Under the pieces are notes generated by a model. The model saw only the letters and a program-made list of their open reading frames with translations, ran no database searches and was not told the DNA's origin. Both the position numbers and the translations under genes were made by a program. Below, in pieces: positions 35,615 to 45,097 of a stretch of DNA of 64,000 nucleotides. This DNA comes from an uncultured Prevotella sp. (GTDB lineage: Bacteria; Bacteroidota; Bacteroidia; Bacteroidales; Bacteroidaceae). Location of the stretch: assembly GCA_900772835.1 (NCBI GenBank), contig CAAGSA010000037.1, positions 7,218 to 71,217 of the forward strand, given 5' to 3'. Every line of letters starts with the position of its first letter. Position 1 is the stretch's first letter.

Positions 35615-37756
35615 TCATGGCATCGCCTTCAGTCCCTCCCAGCGCACGTTCCATTTGCCATCGTTCGGGAAGCCCGGATTGGGCATCGTGGCACCGTCCC
35701 ATCCGGCGCACATCATGCCCACGGCGAGCAGGAATCCGCCGTTGCCGGGGAGATAGAGGCGCAGGCGGTCGCTCTGGTAGTTATGTCCGTTCTTGAGGTA
35801 GGTGTTCTTCACTTCGTTCATAAGCAGTGCACCGACGGCGTTTTCGGGTTCTCCCATGCGTGCGGCACCCATCGCCATCATCGGGAAGTCCCATCCCCAG
35901 GACGTGTCCCACTTCCAGTTTTTCCATATCCACTGTTCCGTCTTCTTCATCTTTGCCATGTCAACCTGTTGGCTGTTGAAGGGCAGCAGTCCCACGGCAC
36001 CCATTACCGCGGGGTGGTCGCTGTACATCTTTTCATTCTGGTAAGTGTCGGGCTGTGTCTCGGCGGCGAGATACAGACTGTCTTTCGATGCCAGCGGCGA
36101 AATCTTCCTTATTATGTCATCCCATTGCGCGTTCCTCTCCTTGCCCAGGCGCTCGCGCCACTGCTGTGCAATTTGGAGCGCACAGTGCCAGTAGCTCAGT
36201 TCGAACGGTGGGTTCACGGTCGTTGCGGCAGGCAGCGTTTCCTGTGCGGCGATGCATCCTTTCAGCACGTAGCGGTCGTTGGTGTTGTCGTATGTGGCGA
36301 AGTCTTCCATGAATTCAGCCGTTTCCTCAACCAGCCGTTCGTATTTCTTCAGTATCTGTGGCGAGAGAGTGGCGCGGTAGAGCAGCTCGGCGAGGTAGAT
36401 CAGATGAGGCTGCTGCCAGATAAGGAAGCTGCCTATCGACGATGGGGCCTCGCCAGCCCACGGGTCGGTCATCTTCATCCATCTTACGCCCTTGAAGCCT
36501 TGTCGCTGTGCTATCTTGCGTGCGTTGTCCTCGGCTTTGAAATACCACGATAGGGAACGGTCGAGCAGTTCGGGATGCCCCCAGAGGGCGAACTGTGCCT
36601 GATGCCATAGAATCATCTCCAGATGAAACTTGCCGTACCATGAGTTATAGGTCAGTCCGGTTTCTTGAGGCGGTGTCTCTCCGGCATCCTGTATGGCAAG
36701 CAGGTATTGGCTCAGCACCACCCGGCGTTCCATCTCCTTGGCACGCGGGTCCTTGCATTCGCCGAAGTCTACAATCGCCCCCTTGTTCCAGTAGGCACAC
36801 CAGTGTGCGGCTGACGCTTTCTCCACGTCGTCGTAAGTCTTCATAGCCTTTGATTGCTGTTCGGAGTATTCGCAGGTTAGGCTCAGCTGCTTGCCGGCGG
36901 ATGCAAGCTGCAGCCTGTTCCTGCCTGTCTGTTTCAGCTTTGCCTTGCCTTGCCAGCGCAGGGTGACGTAGTATGTCGTGGCATCGAGCACGCGCTTTAT
37001 CAGTGCGGAATTGGCGGTCTGCTCTATAATCGTTGTGGAGTGCAGTTTGTCTTTCGTCCAGTCGCAGGCATCGTCGCTGTGTTCACCGGTGGGGTAGGGG
37101 TAGCGCAGGTCGATGGCGAACTTGGAGTCAGCCGAAATCCTTGTTGCCACCATGTCGAGCACGGGGTCGCATACGGTCTGCACATCATAGCGGTTGCCCT
37201 TGAAGCTGAAGCGGCTCGAAATCCTGCCGTTCCACATGTCCAGGCTCTGGCTGATGTCTTTTACTTGTGACGGGTCGTTGCCCAGAGCGAGTCCGAGAGT
37301 TCCGAGGTGCAGACGGTGTGGATTCACGCGGTACCAGTTCATTGCATCCTCACGTCGCTTGTCTTCGATGGCTTGTGTGGCGTATATCTCCTTGTGTCCT
37401 CTGCCGAAGTCGTATGCCACCCAGCTCTCCTCCTCCCTGTATGCCTCTGGGTTGGGGAAGGCGTGCCACCCCCAGTCGCTCATCGTGCCGAGCGGCACTC
37501 CAGGGGAGTAAGTTTCGGGGAACGACTGTAGTCCTGTGGCGTCTACCGTTACGGCAAAGCCTCCGTTTCCTACGGATAGCGACGCGAGATTGTCGATAGC
37601 CGTTACGTGAGGGTTGTTGCGTGTCACTACGGCTTTACGGTTGATGGGGGCGTTGGCAAATGCATTCGTTGCCGCCATAAACAGGGATAAGACGAAAATG
37701 CTTTTCTTGAATCCTTGCGTGTATATTGTATTGAATGTTTTCTTGATTGTTTTCAT
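35615..37756 (-). CDS. GH65-like (alpha/alpha)6 glycoside hydrolase, secreted
   Basis: 713 residues from the ATG at 37756, which opens a long signal peptide (about 1-35, ending AFANA). An N-terminal beta-sandwich contains LASLSVGNGGFAVTVDATGLQSFPETYSPGVPLGTMSDWGWHAFPNP (its key features: SVGNGxFA, TGLQxFPE, GxPLGT, WGWH), and a six-hairpin catalytic domain follows with NSWYGKFHLEMILWHQAQFALWG, where the Glu in HLEM is the likely general acid. The family includes phosphorylases and hydrolases acting on alpha-linked disaccharides. rhaD lies 107 bases upstream on the same strand but with a terminator between, so a joint role in rhamnose-rich glycan use is only a suggestion. Confidence 0.8.
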   Translation of the reverse strand: MKTIKKTFNTIYTQGFKKSIFVLSLFMAATNAFANAPINRKAVVTRNNPHVTAIDNLASLSVGNGGFAVTVDATGLQSFPETYSPGVPLGTMSDWGWHAFPNPEAYREEESWVAYDFGRGHKEIYATQAIEDKRREDAMNWYRVNPHRLHLGTLGLALGNDPSQVKDISQSLDMWNGRISSRFSFKGNRYDVQTVCDPVLDMVATRISADSKFAIDLRYPYPTGEHSDDACDWTKDKLHSTTIIEQTANSALIKRVLDATTYYVTLRWQGKAKLKQTGRNRLQLASAGKQLSLTCEYSEQQSKAMKTYDDVEKASAAHWCAYWNKGAIVDFGECKDPRAKEMERRVVLSQYLLAIQDAGETPPQETGLTYNSWYGKFHLEMILWHQAQFALWGHPELLDRSLSWYFKAEDNARKIAQRQGFKGVRWMKMTDPWAGEAPSSIGSFLIWQQPHLIYLAELLYRATLSPQILKKYERLVEETAEFMEDFATYDNTNDRYVLKGCIAAQETLPAATTVNPPFELSYWHCALQIAQQWRERLGKERNAQWDDIIRKISPLASKDSLYLAAETQPDTYQNEKMYSDHPAVMGAVGLLPFNSQQVDMAKMKKTEQWIWKNWKWDTSWGWDFPMMAMGAARMGEPENAVGALLMNEVKNTYLKNGHNYQSDRLRLYLPGNGGFLLAVGMMCAGWDGATMPNPGFPNDGKWNVRWEGLKAMP

Positions 37757-37769
37757 AGATGTCTTAATG

Positions 37770-37821
37770 AAAAGAGGATGTATCAAACTTCAGGTTGTTT
37801 CCTATGTCTGATGCATCCTCT
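37770..37821 (-). terminator. Terminator after rhaD
   Basis: On the minus strand AGAGGATGCATCA pairs with TGATACATCCTCT (one G-T pair) and is followed by TTTT. It separates rhaD from the GH65-like gene. The hairpin lies only 14-65 bases before the latter's start, so it may also act on its leader. Confidence 0.75.
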
Positions 37822-37863
37822 ATGTGTGATATTAGAAAAATAAATGAAGTAGGTGTCTTCTTG

Positions 37864-38673
37864 TTACTTGGGCAGATTGAAAGCCTTCGACATTTCAGCC
37901 ATCTGCTCCTGGCTCATGCCTTCGGGTTCAAAGCCCATGCACTTGGAGTTGATGTAGATTTTAGCACTCTTCGAGAGCACGTCAATCTGGTCGAATGCGT
38001 CCATCACGTCGAGACCCTTGGCAAACACTCCGTGCTTCTCCCAAAGCACCACGTCGTAGTCTTCCAGCTCCTTCAGAGTGGCGTCGGCGAGGGCGTTTGA
38101 ACTCGGCATCTCGTACGGCACGATGCCCAGTCCTAACGGGCAGAATGCCTTTGTTTCCGGAATCATGCTCCAGAGGATGTTTGTCAGCACGTCCTTTTCC
38201 AGGAACTTGCGGTTGTGGCTCATAGCCACCAGTTCGATTGGGTGGGTGTGTACCGTGGCCTTGTATGCAGAACCGGTTTCGATGAGGTGTGCATGTACGG
38301 TGAGGTGGGATGGCAGTTCGCTTGTGGGCAATACGGCGTTGTCGGCTATGATAACATAGCTTGCGCAGTCGTCGAGAATACGTATAATGCTGCCGTTGTC
38401 CATCGGGCGGCGTGCCAGGTCGCGCATGCGTTTTCCGGTGCCCTTGCAGTAGAAGTAGCATCCTTTCAGTGCGGGCAGCGTCACTCCTATCTGCTTCACT
38501 TCACTGATTGCCGGCATAGCCTTCATCTCGTCGTCGGCGAATTCGGTTATGTTCACTGTTATGTTGCCGCCGTTGCGTTCAGCCCATCCGTTCTGCCACA
38601 GATAGCCCGCAACTTCTGCTATTTTCTCCACCTCGGTTTCCAGTCCCGGGCGTCCTTCCAAAATACTTTTCAT
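37864..38673 (-). CDS. rhaD: L-rhamnulose-1-phosphate aldolase
   Basis: 269 residues from the ATG at 38673, chosen because it fits the family length (274 in E. coli) and lies downstream of the promoter; the in-frame start at 38784 does not. The enzyme splits rhamnulose 1-phosphate into dihydroxyacetone phosphate and lactaldehyde. It is a zinc class II aldolase: NGGNITVNI near the start binds the phosphate, VHAHLIETGSAYKATVHTHPIELVAM contains the His-x-His zinc ligands, and WEKHGVFAKG holds another conserved His-Gly. Other rha genes (rhaA, rhaB, rhaT) are not in this window. Confidence 0.93.
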   Translation of the reverse strand: MKSILEGRPGLETEVEKIAEVAGYLWQNGWAERNGGNITVNITEFADDEMKAMPAISEVKQIGVTLPALKGCYFYCKGTGKRMRDLARRPMDNGSIIRILDDCASYVIIADNAVLPTSELPSHLTVHAHLIETGSAYKATVHTHPIELVAMSHNRKFLEKDVLTNILWSMIPETKAFCPLGLGIVPYEMPSSNALADATLKELEDYDVVLWEKHGVFAKGLDVMDAFDQIDVLSKSAKIYINSKCMGFEPEGMSQEQMAEMSKAFNLPK

Positions 38674-38748
38674 AATTGTCTTCGTATATTTCTTGTTAAT
38701 GTTTTTCTGTATTCCCGATAGCTCTTTTTCGCAATCTTTGTTTGTTTG

Positions 38749-38756
38749 CAAAGATA
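38749..38756 (-). promoter_or_regulatory. -7 element for rhaD
   Basis: The minus strand reads TATCTTTG here. A second copy of the same GCAAAGATAATGCAA context lies at 38826-38833 further upstream, and a third at the 35544 promoter. The -33 TTTG is not at the canonical distance. Confidence 0.5.
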
Positions 38757-38922
38757 ATGCAAGAGCGAGGGCAATATAAACCAAACTTGTTTGTGTTTTA
38801 TTGCTGAGCCGCAGCTTATCTTCTGCAAAGATAATGCAAATGCCCGTAACGTGGGTTGCGTAAAATGATTTTTGTTCTTCTGTTTTTGGGAATACGCATA
38901 TGCTGTTTTTTCTGTCTGCAGG

Positions 38923-40059
38923 CTATGCCAGACAGTTGTCGAGTAGCTCCTCGATCTCCTCGCGGTTCATGTTCTGTCCGATGAATACGAGTTTCTGTGT
39001 GCGGTCACCGTATTCGGGGTCCCAGTCTTTGAGGGCGTCGGGGTTGTTCCTGCGGAACTCCTCAAGTTCGTCTTTCGGCATTGTGGCGTACCATTGTCCG
39101 GCGTTGCGCAGCGAAACCTGGCTTCCTGCCTGTTCAAACACGTAGCAGTTGTTGCGCTCTTCGGCGAAATAGCACAGTCCCTTGCAGCGTATCACGCTCT
39201 TCGGGAACTTGCGTGCCACGAACTGGTCGAACTCCGTCATGAGGAATGGTCGGCGGCGTGTGTACACGAATGTGCCGATGCCGTATTCCAGTGCTTCTCC
39301 TTCTTCCTCGTTCTCCAGGTCGTCCTCGTCTGCCTCCACGGCCTCAATCCATCGTGCCGATGTTGCCACCTTTTCGAAGTCGAACAGGTGTGTGTTTATG
39401 ATTTTCTCTATATCCACGTCGCCGTAGTTGCAAGGTATGATTTCTGCCTTCGGCTGTATCTGGCGCAGGATGGCCTTTATGCGCTGCAGCTCTTCTGCCG
39501 ACACTTCGTCAGCCTTGTTCAGCAGGATGATGTTGCAGAATTCCACCTGCTGTATCACGAGACTTGCCAGGTCGTCCTCGCCCAGGTCGCCTTTCGTCAG
39601 GTCGGTGCCTTCGGCGAATTCGTCGCGCAATCTCAGAGCGTCGCACACCGTTACTATGGCGTCGATTTTTGCCGTTCCGTCTTTCGCCATGTCCGGGTAC
39701 ATCTGTGGGTATATGCTGATAGTCTGCGCTATAGGTGCCGGTTCACAGATTCCGCTTGCCTCAATGACGATATAGTCGAACCGGTGCTGTGCCACAATGT
39801 CGCTGAGCTGCTGAACGAGGTCCATTTTCAGTGTGCAGCAGATGCATCCGTTCTGCAGTGCCACAAGACTGTCGTCAGCCTGGTCCACCACTCCTCCCTT
39901 TTGTATGAGGTCGGCATCGATGTTCACCTCGCCTATGTCGTTCACTATCACTGCGAACTTTATTCCTTTCTCGTTTGCGAGAATACGGTTCAGCAGTGTT
40001 GTCTTTCCGCTTCCTAAATAGCCGGTAAGCAGAAGAACCGGTGTTTCGTTCGTGTTCAT
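38923..40059 (-). CDS. CobW/ZNG1-type zinc metallochaperone GTPase
   Basis: 378 residues of the G3E P-loop GTPase family. The P-loop GYLGSGKTTLLN (about 13-24), metal-binding CxCC (NGCICCTLK, about 70-78), EASGICEPAPI and NKADEV (NKxD guanine site) are all present. The C-terminal CobW_C domain begins near RRRPFLMTEFDQF. An acidic insert (EADEDDLENEEEGEAL) may help bind metal. Family members hand zinc to essential enzymes under zinc limitation, or serve cobalamin synthesis. There are no cobalamin genes here, which favours the zinc role. The upstream palindrome array (40117-40194) may be its operator. Confidence 0.88.
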   Translation of the reverse strand: MNTNETPVLLLTGYLGSGKTTLLNRILANEKGIKFAVIVNDIGEVNIDADLIQKGGVVDQADDSLVALQNGCICCTLKMDLVQQLSDIVAQHRFDYIVIEASGICEPAPIAQTISIYPQMYPDMAKDGTAKIDAIVTVCDALRLRDEFAEGTDLTKGDLGEDDLASLVIQQVEFCNIILLNKADEVSAEELQRIKAILRQIQPKAEIIPCNYGDVDIEKIINTHLFDFEKVATSARWIEAVEADEDDLENEEEGEALEYGIGTFVYTRRRPFLMTEFDQFVARKFPKSVIRCKGLCYFAEERNNCYVFEQAGSQVSLRNAGQWYATMPKDELEEFRRNNPDALKDWDPEYGDRTQKLVFIGQNMNREEIEELLDNCLA

Positions 40060-40116
40060 ATCTTGTTTGTTTAAAGTTTTGTTTTGTAATAGCTCTTTGT
40101 TCTTAGACTGTGACTA

Positions 40117-40194
40117 TTATGCATATTGTGCATATTATGCATAATAGGCAGCTTATGCATAATAGGCAGCTTATGCATAATAGGCAGCTTATGC
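40117..40194. repeat. Palindromic array: three perfect 18-base repeats plus degenerate copies
   Basis: TTATGCATAATAGGCAGC is repeated exactly at 40135-40152, 40153-40170 and 40171-40188, followed by TTATGC. Each copy starts with the 10-base palindrome TTATGCATAA. Upstream, TATTATGCATATTGTGCATA extends the pattern with two degenerate copies. The array lies 58-135 bases upstream of the CobW-type gene on its strand. Confidence 0.85.
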
Positions 40195-40286
40195 TGTTTT
40201 ATCAGTCATTGCGTATAGCCATGCCATTCCGCTTGATTTAATATGCAACAAAAAAAAGACGCCCTTGGTGTAAGGACGTCTCTCTG

Positions 40287-40357
40287 TTGGGATACTCGGA
40301 CTCGAACCAAGAATGACAGGACCAGAATCTGTAGTGTTACCATTACACCATATCCCA
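40287..40357 (-). tRNA. tRNA-Gln (CTG)
   Basis: A 71-base cloverleaf on the minus strand. Acceptor arms TGGGATA and TATCCCA pair fully; D stem GTGT/ACAC; anticodon loop TTCTGGT gives CTG; T stem CTTGG/CCGAG around TTCGAGT; discriminator A. The lowest pair of the anticodon stem (A with C) does not pair. CCA is not encoded. Confidence 0.95.
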
Positions 40358-40429
40358 ATGTTTTTACTTTAGCAATTGCTTGCTGTTCTTTTTTTGCTTG
40401 AGCAATTGTTTATTGCTTGATTGCGTGTG

Positions 40430-40459
40430 CAAAGGTACTACTTTTTTTTGAACTACAAA
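40430..40459 (-). promoter_or_regulatory. Promoter for tRNA-Gln
   Basis: The minus strand has TTTG (plus 40456-40459), 18 bases, then TACCTTTG (plus 40430-40437). It lies about 70 bases before the tRNA. Confidence 0.65.
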
Positions 40460-40531
40460 CATTTTTCCCTACTTTTTTATAAAAAAATTCAAATTACCCC
40501 ATTTTTTTTCCGCTTTTCGGATAAATCGGCT

Positions 40532-40539
40532 TACCTTTG
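40532..40539 (+). promoter_or_regulatory. -7 element for rsfS-ftsH-cdsA
   Basis: TACCTTTG fits TAnnTTTG. It overlaps a possible in-frame rsfS start at 40537 and so supports the downstream start at 40624. Confidence 0.6.
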
Positions 40540-40623
40540 TATGCTGTTGAGGCAGATTCCACATATCTGTCCGGCAAACAGGAAAGAGATATTATTATAA
40601 AAGAACAATCCTATTTAATTTTA

Positions 40624-40989
40624 ATGGAAAAGAACAACAAGCTTGTAGAATCGATCGTAAAGGGAATTCAAGAGAAGAAGGGTACAGAAATCGTTATTGC
40701 CGACCTTAGGGGAATCGACGGCACAATATGCGACTATTTCGTGATATGCCAGGGCAACTCGCCCACGCAGGTTGACGCCATTGCCGACTCCGTTGAGGAG
40801 ACGGCGCGCATAGAGGCTGGTGAGAAACCGGTGAAGGTGGCAGGTCTGACCAACGCCGAATGGGTGGCGATGGACTATACCGACGTGCTGGTACACATCT
40901 TCCTGCCGGAGCTGCGCAGCTATTATAATCTGGAAGACCTCTGGGAGGACGCGAAACTCACGCGTGTGCCCGATGTGGACGCCGACTGA
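40624..40989 (+). CDS. rsfS: Ribosome silencing factor RsfS
   Basis: 121 residues from the ATG at 40624; the upstream in-frame start lies inside the promoter element. RsfS binds uL14 on the large ribosomal subunit and blocks subunit joining when nutrients run low. The Iojap-type pattern is complete: VIADLRGIDGTICDYFVICQGNS-type strand/loop (key residues Asp-Leu-Arg, Cys-Asp-Tyr-Phe-Val-Ile), VEETAR, and the C-terminal WVAMDYTDVLVHIF. It is the first gene of rsfS-ftsH-cdsA, an order common in Bacteroidetes. Confidence 0.95.
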   Translation: MEKNNKLVESIVKGIQEKKGTEIVIADLRGIDGTICDYFVICQGNSPTQVDAIADSVEETARIEAGEKPVKVAGLTNAEWVAMDYTDVLVHIFLPELRSYYNLEDLWEDAKLTRVPDVDAD

Positions 40990-41079
40990 CGTATATGTGG
41001 TGTATGGGGCTGCCGTATATATAAATAAGGTATAGCCCTATATATTATATATAAGGTGAAAATCAATACTACTGATGAT

Positions 41080-43086
41080 ATGAATCCAAACAGCAATAAT
41101 CAGAATCCAAACAACAACAAGATGCCGAAATTCAACATGAGTTGGATTTACGGCATTGCCATAATCGGTCTGCTTGTGGCATACATCATGGGCGGCAACT
41201 CCGTGGGCGGAAGTGCCGGCAAACAGGCATCTTACACCAAGTTCCAGACCTACATGATGCAGGGCTATGCCCAGAGCCTCGTGGTGAACAAGGACAACGG
41301 CAAGCTGAAGATGTATGTCAAGCCGGAGTGTATACGCAAGCTCTTCAACGCCGGAACCGACCGTGTGGGCACGAACCCGTTTGTGGAAGTGCAGTACGGC
41401 GGTATCGACAAGCTGGAGAACTTCGTCGACTATGCCCGCTCCAAGGGTTCCTTCAAGGGCGACCTGAGCTACGAGAGCGAACAGGGCAACATGTTCCTTA
41501 TGCTCCTCCAGGCCGTTGGCCCCATAGTGCTCTTCTTTGCCATCTGGTTCTTCCTCATGCGCCGCATGGGCGGAGGCGGAGGCTCGAGCATAATGGGAGT
41601 AGGCAAGAGCAAGGCAAAGGTATACAGCAAGGACAAGGGCGAAAAGGTGATCACGTTCAAGGACGTGGCAGGTCAGGAAGGCGCCAAGCAGGAGGTGGAA
41701 GAAATAGTAGAGTTCCTGAAGAACCCCAAGAAATACACCGATTTGGGCGGAAAGATACCTACCGGCGCACTGCTCATCGGCCCTCCCGGAACGGGAAAGA
41801 CGCTGCTTGCCAAGGCTGTGGCAGGCGAGGCCGGAGTGCCGTTCTTCTCGATGAGCGGTTCTGACTTCGTGGAGATGTTCGTGGGCGTGGGAGCAAGTCG
41901 CGTGCGCGACCTCTTCCGCCAGGCCAAGGAGAAGGCGCCGTGCATCATCTTCATCGACGAGATTGATGCCGTGGGCCGTGCCCGCAGCCAGAGTCCGGCG
42001 ATGGGCAGCAACGATGAGCGCGAGAGCACGCTGAACGCCCTGCTCACCGAGATGGACGGCTTCGGCACGAACAGTGGAGTGATAGTGCTTGCCGCCACGA
42101 ACCGTGCCGACATGCTCGACAAGGCACTGCTGCGTGCCGGACGTTTCGACCGCCAGATAAACGTAGACCTGCCCGACCTGAACGAACGTAAGGCAATCTT
42201 CGAGGTGCACCTGCGCCCGATAAAGAAAGACGCAAGCGTTGACGTGGAGATGCTGGCGCGCCAGACACCGGGATTCTCCGGTGCCGACATCGCCAACGTG
42301 TGCAACGAGGCGGCGCTCATAGCCGCACGCCACGAGAAGAAGACCGTGGAGAAGCAGGACTTCCTGGATGCCGTAGACCGAATCATCGGCGGACTGGAAA
42401 AGAAGACCAAGGTGATGACAGCAGCCGAGAAGCGTTCCATCGCCATCCACGAGGCTGGCCACGCCACGATTTCGTGGTTCACCGAGCATGCCAATCCGCT
42501 CGTCAAGGTGTCTATCGTGCCGCGGGGCAGGGCCCTCGGTGCCGCATGGTATATGCCCGAGGAACGCCAGATAACCACCAAGGAGGCAATGCTCGACGAG
42601 ATATGTTCGCTGCTTGGCGGCCGTGCGGCAGAGGAACTCTTCACCGGACACATATCCACCGGAGCCATCAACGACCTGGAGCGCGTGACGAAGAGCATCT
42701 ACGGCATGATAGCCTACGCCGGAATGAGCGACAGGCTGCCGAACGTGAGCTACTACAACAACAACGAGTACAACTTCCAGAAGCCGTATTCCGAGACGAC
42801 GGCTAAGATAATGGACGACGAGGTGCTCCGCATGATAGCCGAGCAGTACAGCCGTGCAAAGCAGATACTGCAGGAGCACAGCGAGGGGCACAACCGTCTT
42901 GCCGCCCTGCTCATAGAGCGCGAGGTGATCTTCGCCGAAGACGTGGAAAAGATTTTCGGCAAGCGCCCCTGGGTGAGCCGTTCCGAGGAGATACTGGAAG
43001 AAAAGTCTGCCCCCTCCTCAGCCGATGCAGGAGCCGGAGCAACGGAGAATGAGGAAAATGCCGGTACGGAGCCGGAAAATGTATAA
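41080..43086 (+). CDS. ftsH: ATP-dependent zinc metalloprotease FtsH
   Basis: 668 residues from the ATG at 41080 (a GTG at 41056 is possible but less likely, as the Asn-rich MNPNSNNQ start is usual in this phylum). A membrane-anchored AAA+ protease that degrades misfolded membrane proteins and regulators. Two membrane segments ([34 protein letters not shown]) flank a periplasmic part. The AAA+ domain has Walker A GPPGTGKT, Walker [14 protein letters not shown] and the second region of homology ending RAGRFDRQI. The protease site is HEAGH followed by a downstream Asp in the conserved NDLERVTK region. The C-terminal tail is Ala/Glu rich. Confidence 0.97.
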   Translation: MNPNSNNQNPNNNKMPKFNMSWIYGIAIIGLLVAYIMGGNSVGGSAGKQASYTKFQTYMMQGYAQSLVVNKDNGKLKMYVKPECIRKLFNAGTDRVGTNPFVEVQYGGIDKLENFVDYARSKGSFKGDLSYESEQGNMFLMLLQAVGPIVLFFAIWFFLMRRMGGGGGSSIMGVGKSKAKVYSKDKGEKVITFKDVAGQEGAKQEVEEIVEFLKNPKKYTDLGGKIPTGALLIGPPGTGKTLLAKAVAGEAGVPFFSMSGSDFVEMFVGVGASRVRDLFRQAKEKAPCIIFIDEIDAVGRARSQSPAMGSNDERESTLNALLTEMDGFGTNSGVIVLAATNRADMLDKALLRAGRFDRQINVDLPDLNERKAIFEVHLRPIKKDASVDVEMLARQTPGFSGADIANVCNEAALIAARHEKKTVEKQDFLDAVDRIIGGLEKKTKVMTAAEKRSIAIHEAGHATISWFTEHANPLVKVSIVPRGRALGAAWYMPEERQITTKEAMLDEICSLLGGRAAEELFTGHISTGAINDLERVTKSIYGMIAYAGMSDRLPNVSYYNNNEYNFQKPYSETTAKIMDDEVLRMIAEQYSRAKQILQEHSEGHNRLAALLIEREVIFAEDVEKIFGKRPWVSRSEEILEEKSAPSSADAGAGATENEENAGTEPENV

Positions 43087-43101
43087 AAACAGCGTAAGAC
43101 T

Positions 43102-43980
43102 ATGACTGAAGAAAAGAAAAACAGCAAGTTGGCCAACCTGATAGTGCGCAGCATCACGGGAGTGCTGTTCGTGGCATTGGTGGTGACGTCGTTCCTCCAT
43201 CCCTTTGCGATGGAATTCCTCTTCATGCTCGCCACCGGTCTCACCATCTGGGAATACTGCGGACTGGTGAACGACGTGCGCGGACTGCAGGTGAACCCTG
43301 TCATAAGCACCGTTGCCGGAGTATACTTCTTCCTTGCCGTGGGCGGATTCTGTTCCGGATTGGTGCCTACGGGCGCCGTGTTCATCCCCTATCTGCTCAC
43401 CGTCGTGTATCTGTTCATCAGCGAACTGTATACCGGAAGCCGTAATGCCATCGACAACTGGGCGCACACCATGCTCGGACAGATGTATATAGCCCTGCCG
43501 TTCTCCACCATCAATGTGCTGGCGTTCAACGCTTCGGCAAACGGGCAGACCGTCTACAACTACATCATTCCGCTCAGCGTGTTCATCTTCCTCTGGACCA
43601 ACGACACCGGAGCCTATTGCAGCGGTTCGCTCTTCGGCAAGCACAAGCTTTTTCCACGCGTTTCTCCGGGAAAGACGTGGGAAGGCTCCGTGGGAGGAGC
43701 GGTGCTCGTGCTCGTGGCTGCCGCCGTGGTCTATTACGTCTTCCCGGACATCGCCACCGGCCTCGGCCTGTCGCTCGTGCAGTGGATGGGGCTCGGGCTC
43801 GTCATCGTGGTGTTCGGCACGTGGGGCGACCTTGTGGAATCGCTCTTCAAGCGCACCCTTGGCATAAAGGACAGCGGTAATATCCTGCCGGGCCACGGTG
43901 GGATGCTCGACCGTTTCGATTCCTCGCTCATGGCAATGCCTGCGGCAGTGGTATATCTCTACACGCTGACGATGCTGTAG
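43102..43980 (+). CDS. cdsA: Phosphatidate cytidylyltransferase
   Basis: 292 residues with about eight membrane helices. It makes CDP-diacylglycerol from phosphatidic acid and CTP, the branch point for bacterial phospholipids. The family signature near the C-terminus (S-x6-K-R-x3-K-D-S-G-N-x-L-P-G-H-G-G-x-L-D-R-x-D-S) is complete: ESLFKRTLGIKDSGNILPG then HGGMLDRFDS. It begins 15 bases after ftsH and is the last gene of the operon. A terminator follows. Confidence 0.96.
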   Translation: MTEEKKNSKLANLIVRSITGVLFVALVVTSFLHPFAMEFLFMLATGLTIWEYCGLVNDVRGLQVNPVISTVAGVYFFLAVGGFCSGLVPTGAVFIPYLLTVVYLFISELYTGSRNAIDNWAHTMLGQMYIALPFSTINVLAFNASANGQTVYNYIIPLSVFIFLWTNDTGAYCSGSLFGKHKLFPRVSPGKTWEGSVGGAVLVLVAAAVVYYVFPDIATGLGLSLVQWMGLGLVIVVFGTWGDLVESLFKRTLGIKDSGNILPGHGGMLDRFDSSLMAMPAAVVYLYTLTML

Positions 43981-44020
43981 GAAGAACGCATAAAAATCAG
44001 AATCTATATTTATAGGCGAA

Positions 44021-44089
44021 GGCTCGATGCCGGGGCAATGTCCTGTTGTTGCAGTACGATTGTTCCCCAGGCATCGGGTCTTTTTCTTT
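44021..44089 (+). terminator. Terminator after cdsA
   Basis: CTCGATGCC-GGGGCAAT and ATTGTTCCCC-AGGCATCGGG pair over about 18 bases around a 19-base loop; TCTTTTTC follows. Confidence 0.8.
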
Positions 44090-44192
44090 AGGTTTACGTA
44101 AAACGTATGTATTCCTTGACCGAAAATAAAAAAATGCGGAATTAATGTACAGTTAATGCGAATTGATGTTTTGGAAAAATACGCGCAAATCG

Positions 44193-44224
44193 TTTGGCAT
44201 TGTCAAAATAAACCGATAATTTTG
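44193..44224 (+). promoter_or_regulatory. Promoter for the methyltransferase gene
   Basis: TTTG at 44193-44196 and TAATTTTG at 44217-44224 with 20 bases between, matching the consensus. Confidence 0.75.
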
Positions 44225-44294
44225 TGCTTCCATTCATCCCCGGTAGCACAGATGCAGCCAGTTGGGACAACAAGCACAGCAAAAGAACAGCATT

Positions 44295-45065
44295 ATGGCA
44301 TTATCCAATATAGAGAAACATTACAACAAGCATCCCGAAGACCTGCGCCTGCAGCGCCGGCACGGCATAGTAGAGTTCGAAACCACCATGTATCATCTGC
44401 GCCGCCATCTGCAGCCCGGTTTCCGCTTGCTCGACATAGGAGCCGGAACGGGGCGTTACACCTCGGCACTCATGGCCGAAGGCTATGAGGTGAAAGCCGT
44501 GGAACTGGTGCGCCGCAATATCGAAGTATTTCTCAAGCGCGAGCCTGCAGCCGATGTGGTGCAGGGCGATGCGCGCCAGATGCCCTTCATCCCGACGGCA
44601 TTTGCTGACGTAACACTCCTGCTGGGTCCGCTCTATCATCTTATTGATGACGGCGAGAAGCTGAAAGCCCTTAATGAAGCCAAGCGTGCCACCAAACCGG
44701 GGGGGCTGATATTCGTGGCATATCTGATGAATGAATACAGCATCCTGTCGTATTGCTTCGACGAAGACAGAATCGGGGGCTTGCTGGAGCGTGGAGCTGT
44801 TGATGCCGGCTTCCATATCCAGGCACAGGCTGACGAACTGTACGACTACGTGCGGCTGGAGGATATCAACCGTTTGGACGAGATGGCTGGTCTGGAGCGC
44901 GTCACGATATTCTCGCCCGATGGCGCATCCGACTATATGCGCACAAGACTCAACCGTATGAGCGACGAGACCTTCGCCCATTTCATCGCATACCAGAAGA
45001 GCATCTCCGAGCGTGCCGACCTTATCGGTGCCGGCAGCCATGTGGTGGATGTGGTGCGCGTTTGA
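44295..45065 (+). CDS. Class I SAM-dependent methyltransferase
   Basis: 256 residues from the ATG at 44295. The alternative start upstream is a TTG at 44262 and is less likely. Motif I for S-adenosylmethionine is clear (LLDIGAGTGRYTSALMAEG, about residues 46-64), followed by the acidic strand-2 end (VKAVELVRRN), motif II-like VVQGDARQMPF and FADVTLLLGPLYHLID. The substrate is unknown; the general pattern is that of small-molecule Methyltransf_11/25 enzymes. A run of seven G (44699-44705, in KPGGLIF) is the only homopolymer of note. It stands alone behind its own promoter. Confidence 0.85.
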   Translation: MALSNIEKHYNKHPEDLRLQRRHGIVEFETTMYHLRRHLQPGFRLLDIGAGTGRYTSALMAEGYEVKAVELVRRNIEVFLKREPAADVVQGDARQMPFIPTAFADVTLLLGPLYHLIDDGEKLKALNEAKRATKPGGLIFVAYLMNEYSILSYCFDEDRIGGLLERGAVDAGFHIQAQADELYDYVRLEDINRLDEMAGLERVTIFSPDGASDYMRTRLNRMSDETFAHFIAYQKSISERADLIGAGSHVVDVVRV

Positions 45066-45097
45066 TGTTGAGGCTTTAGGTGTTGCAGTTTGCGTAT

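Noticed and set aside
33733..35796. A 687-codon open frame on the plus strand
   Set aside because: It is antisense to two well-supported minus-strand genes (carboxynorspermidine dehydrogenase-like and DUF6621-like) and has no recognisable domain. It arises from the codon bias of those genes. The same applies to long antisense frames at 14160-15599, 17672-19111 and 20421-21794.
40135..40194. Regular 18-base repeats considered as CRISPR
   Set aside because: The repeats are head-to-tail without spacers and there are no cas genes.
44699..44705. A seven-G run in the methyltransferase gene considered as a phase switch
   Set aside because: The frame is intact across it, and the run encodes a conserved Pro-Gly-Gly turn. 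Seven G is short for slippage, unlike the nine-G tract at 56594.
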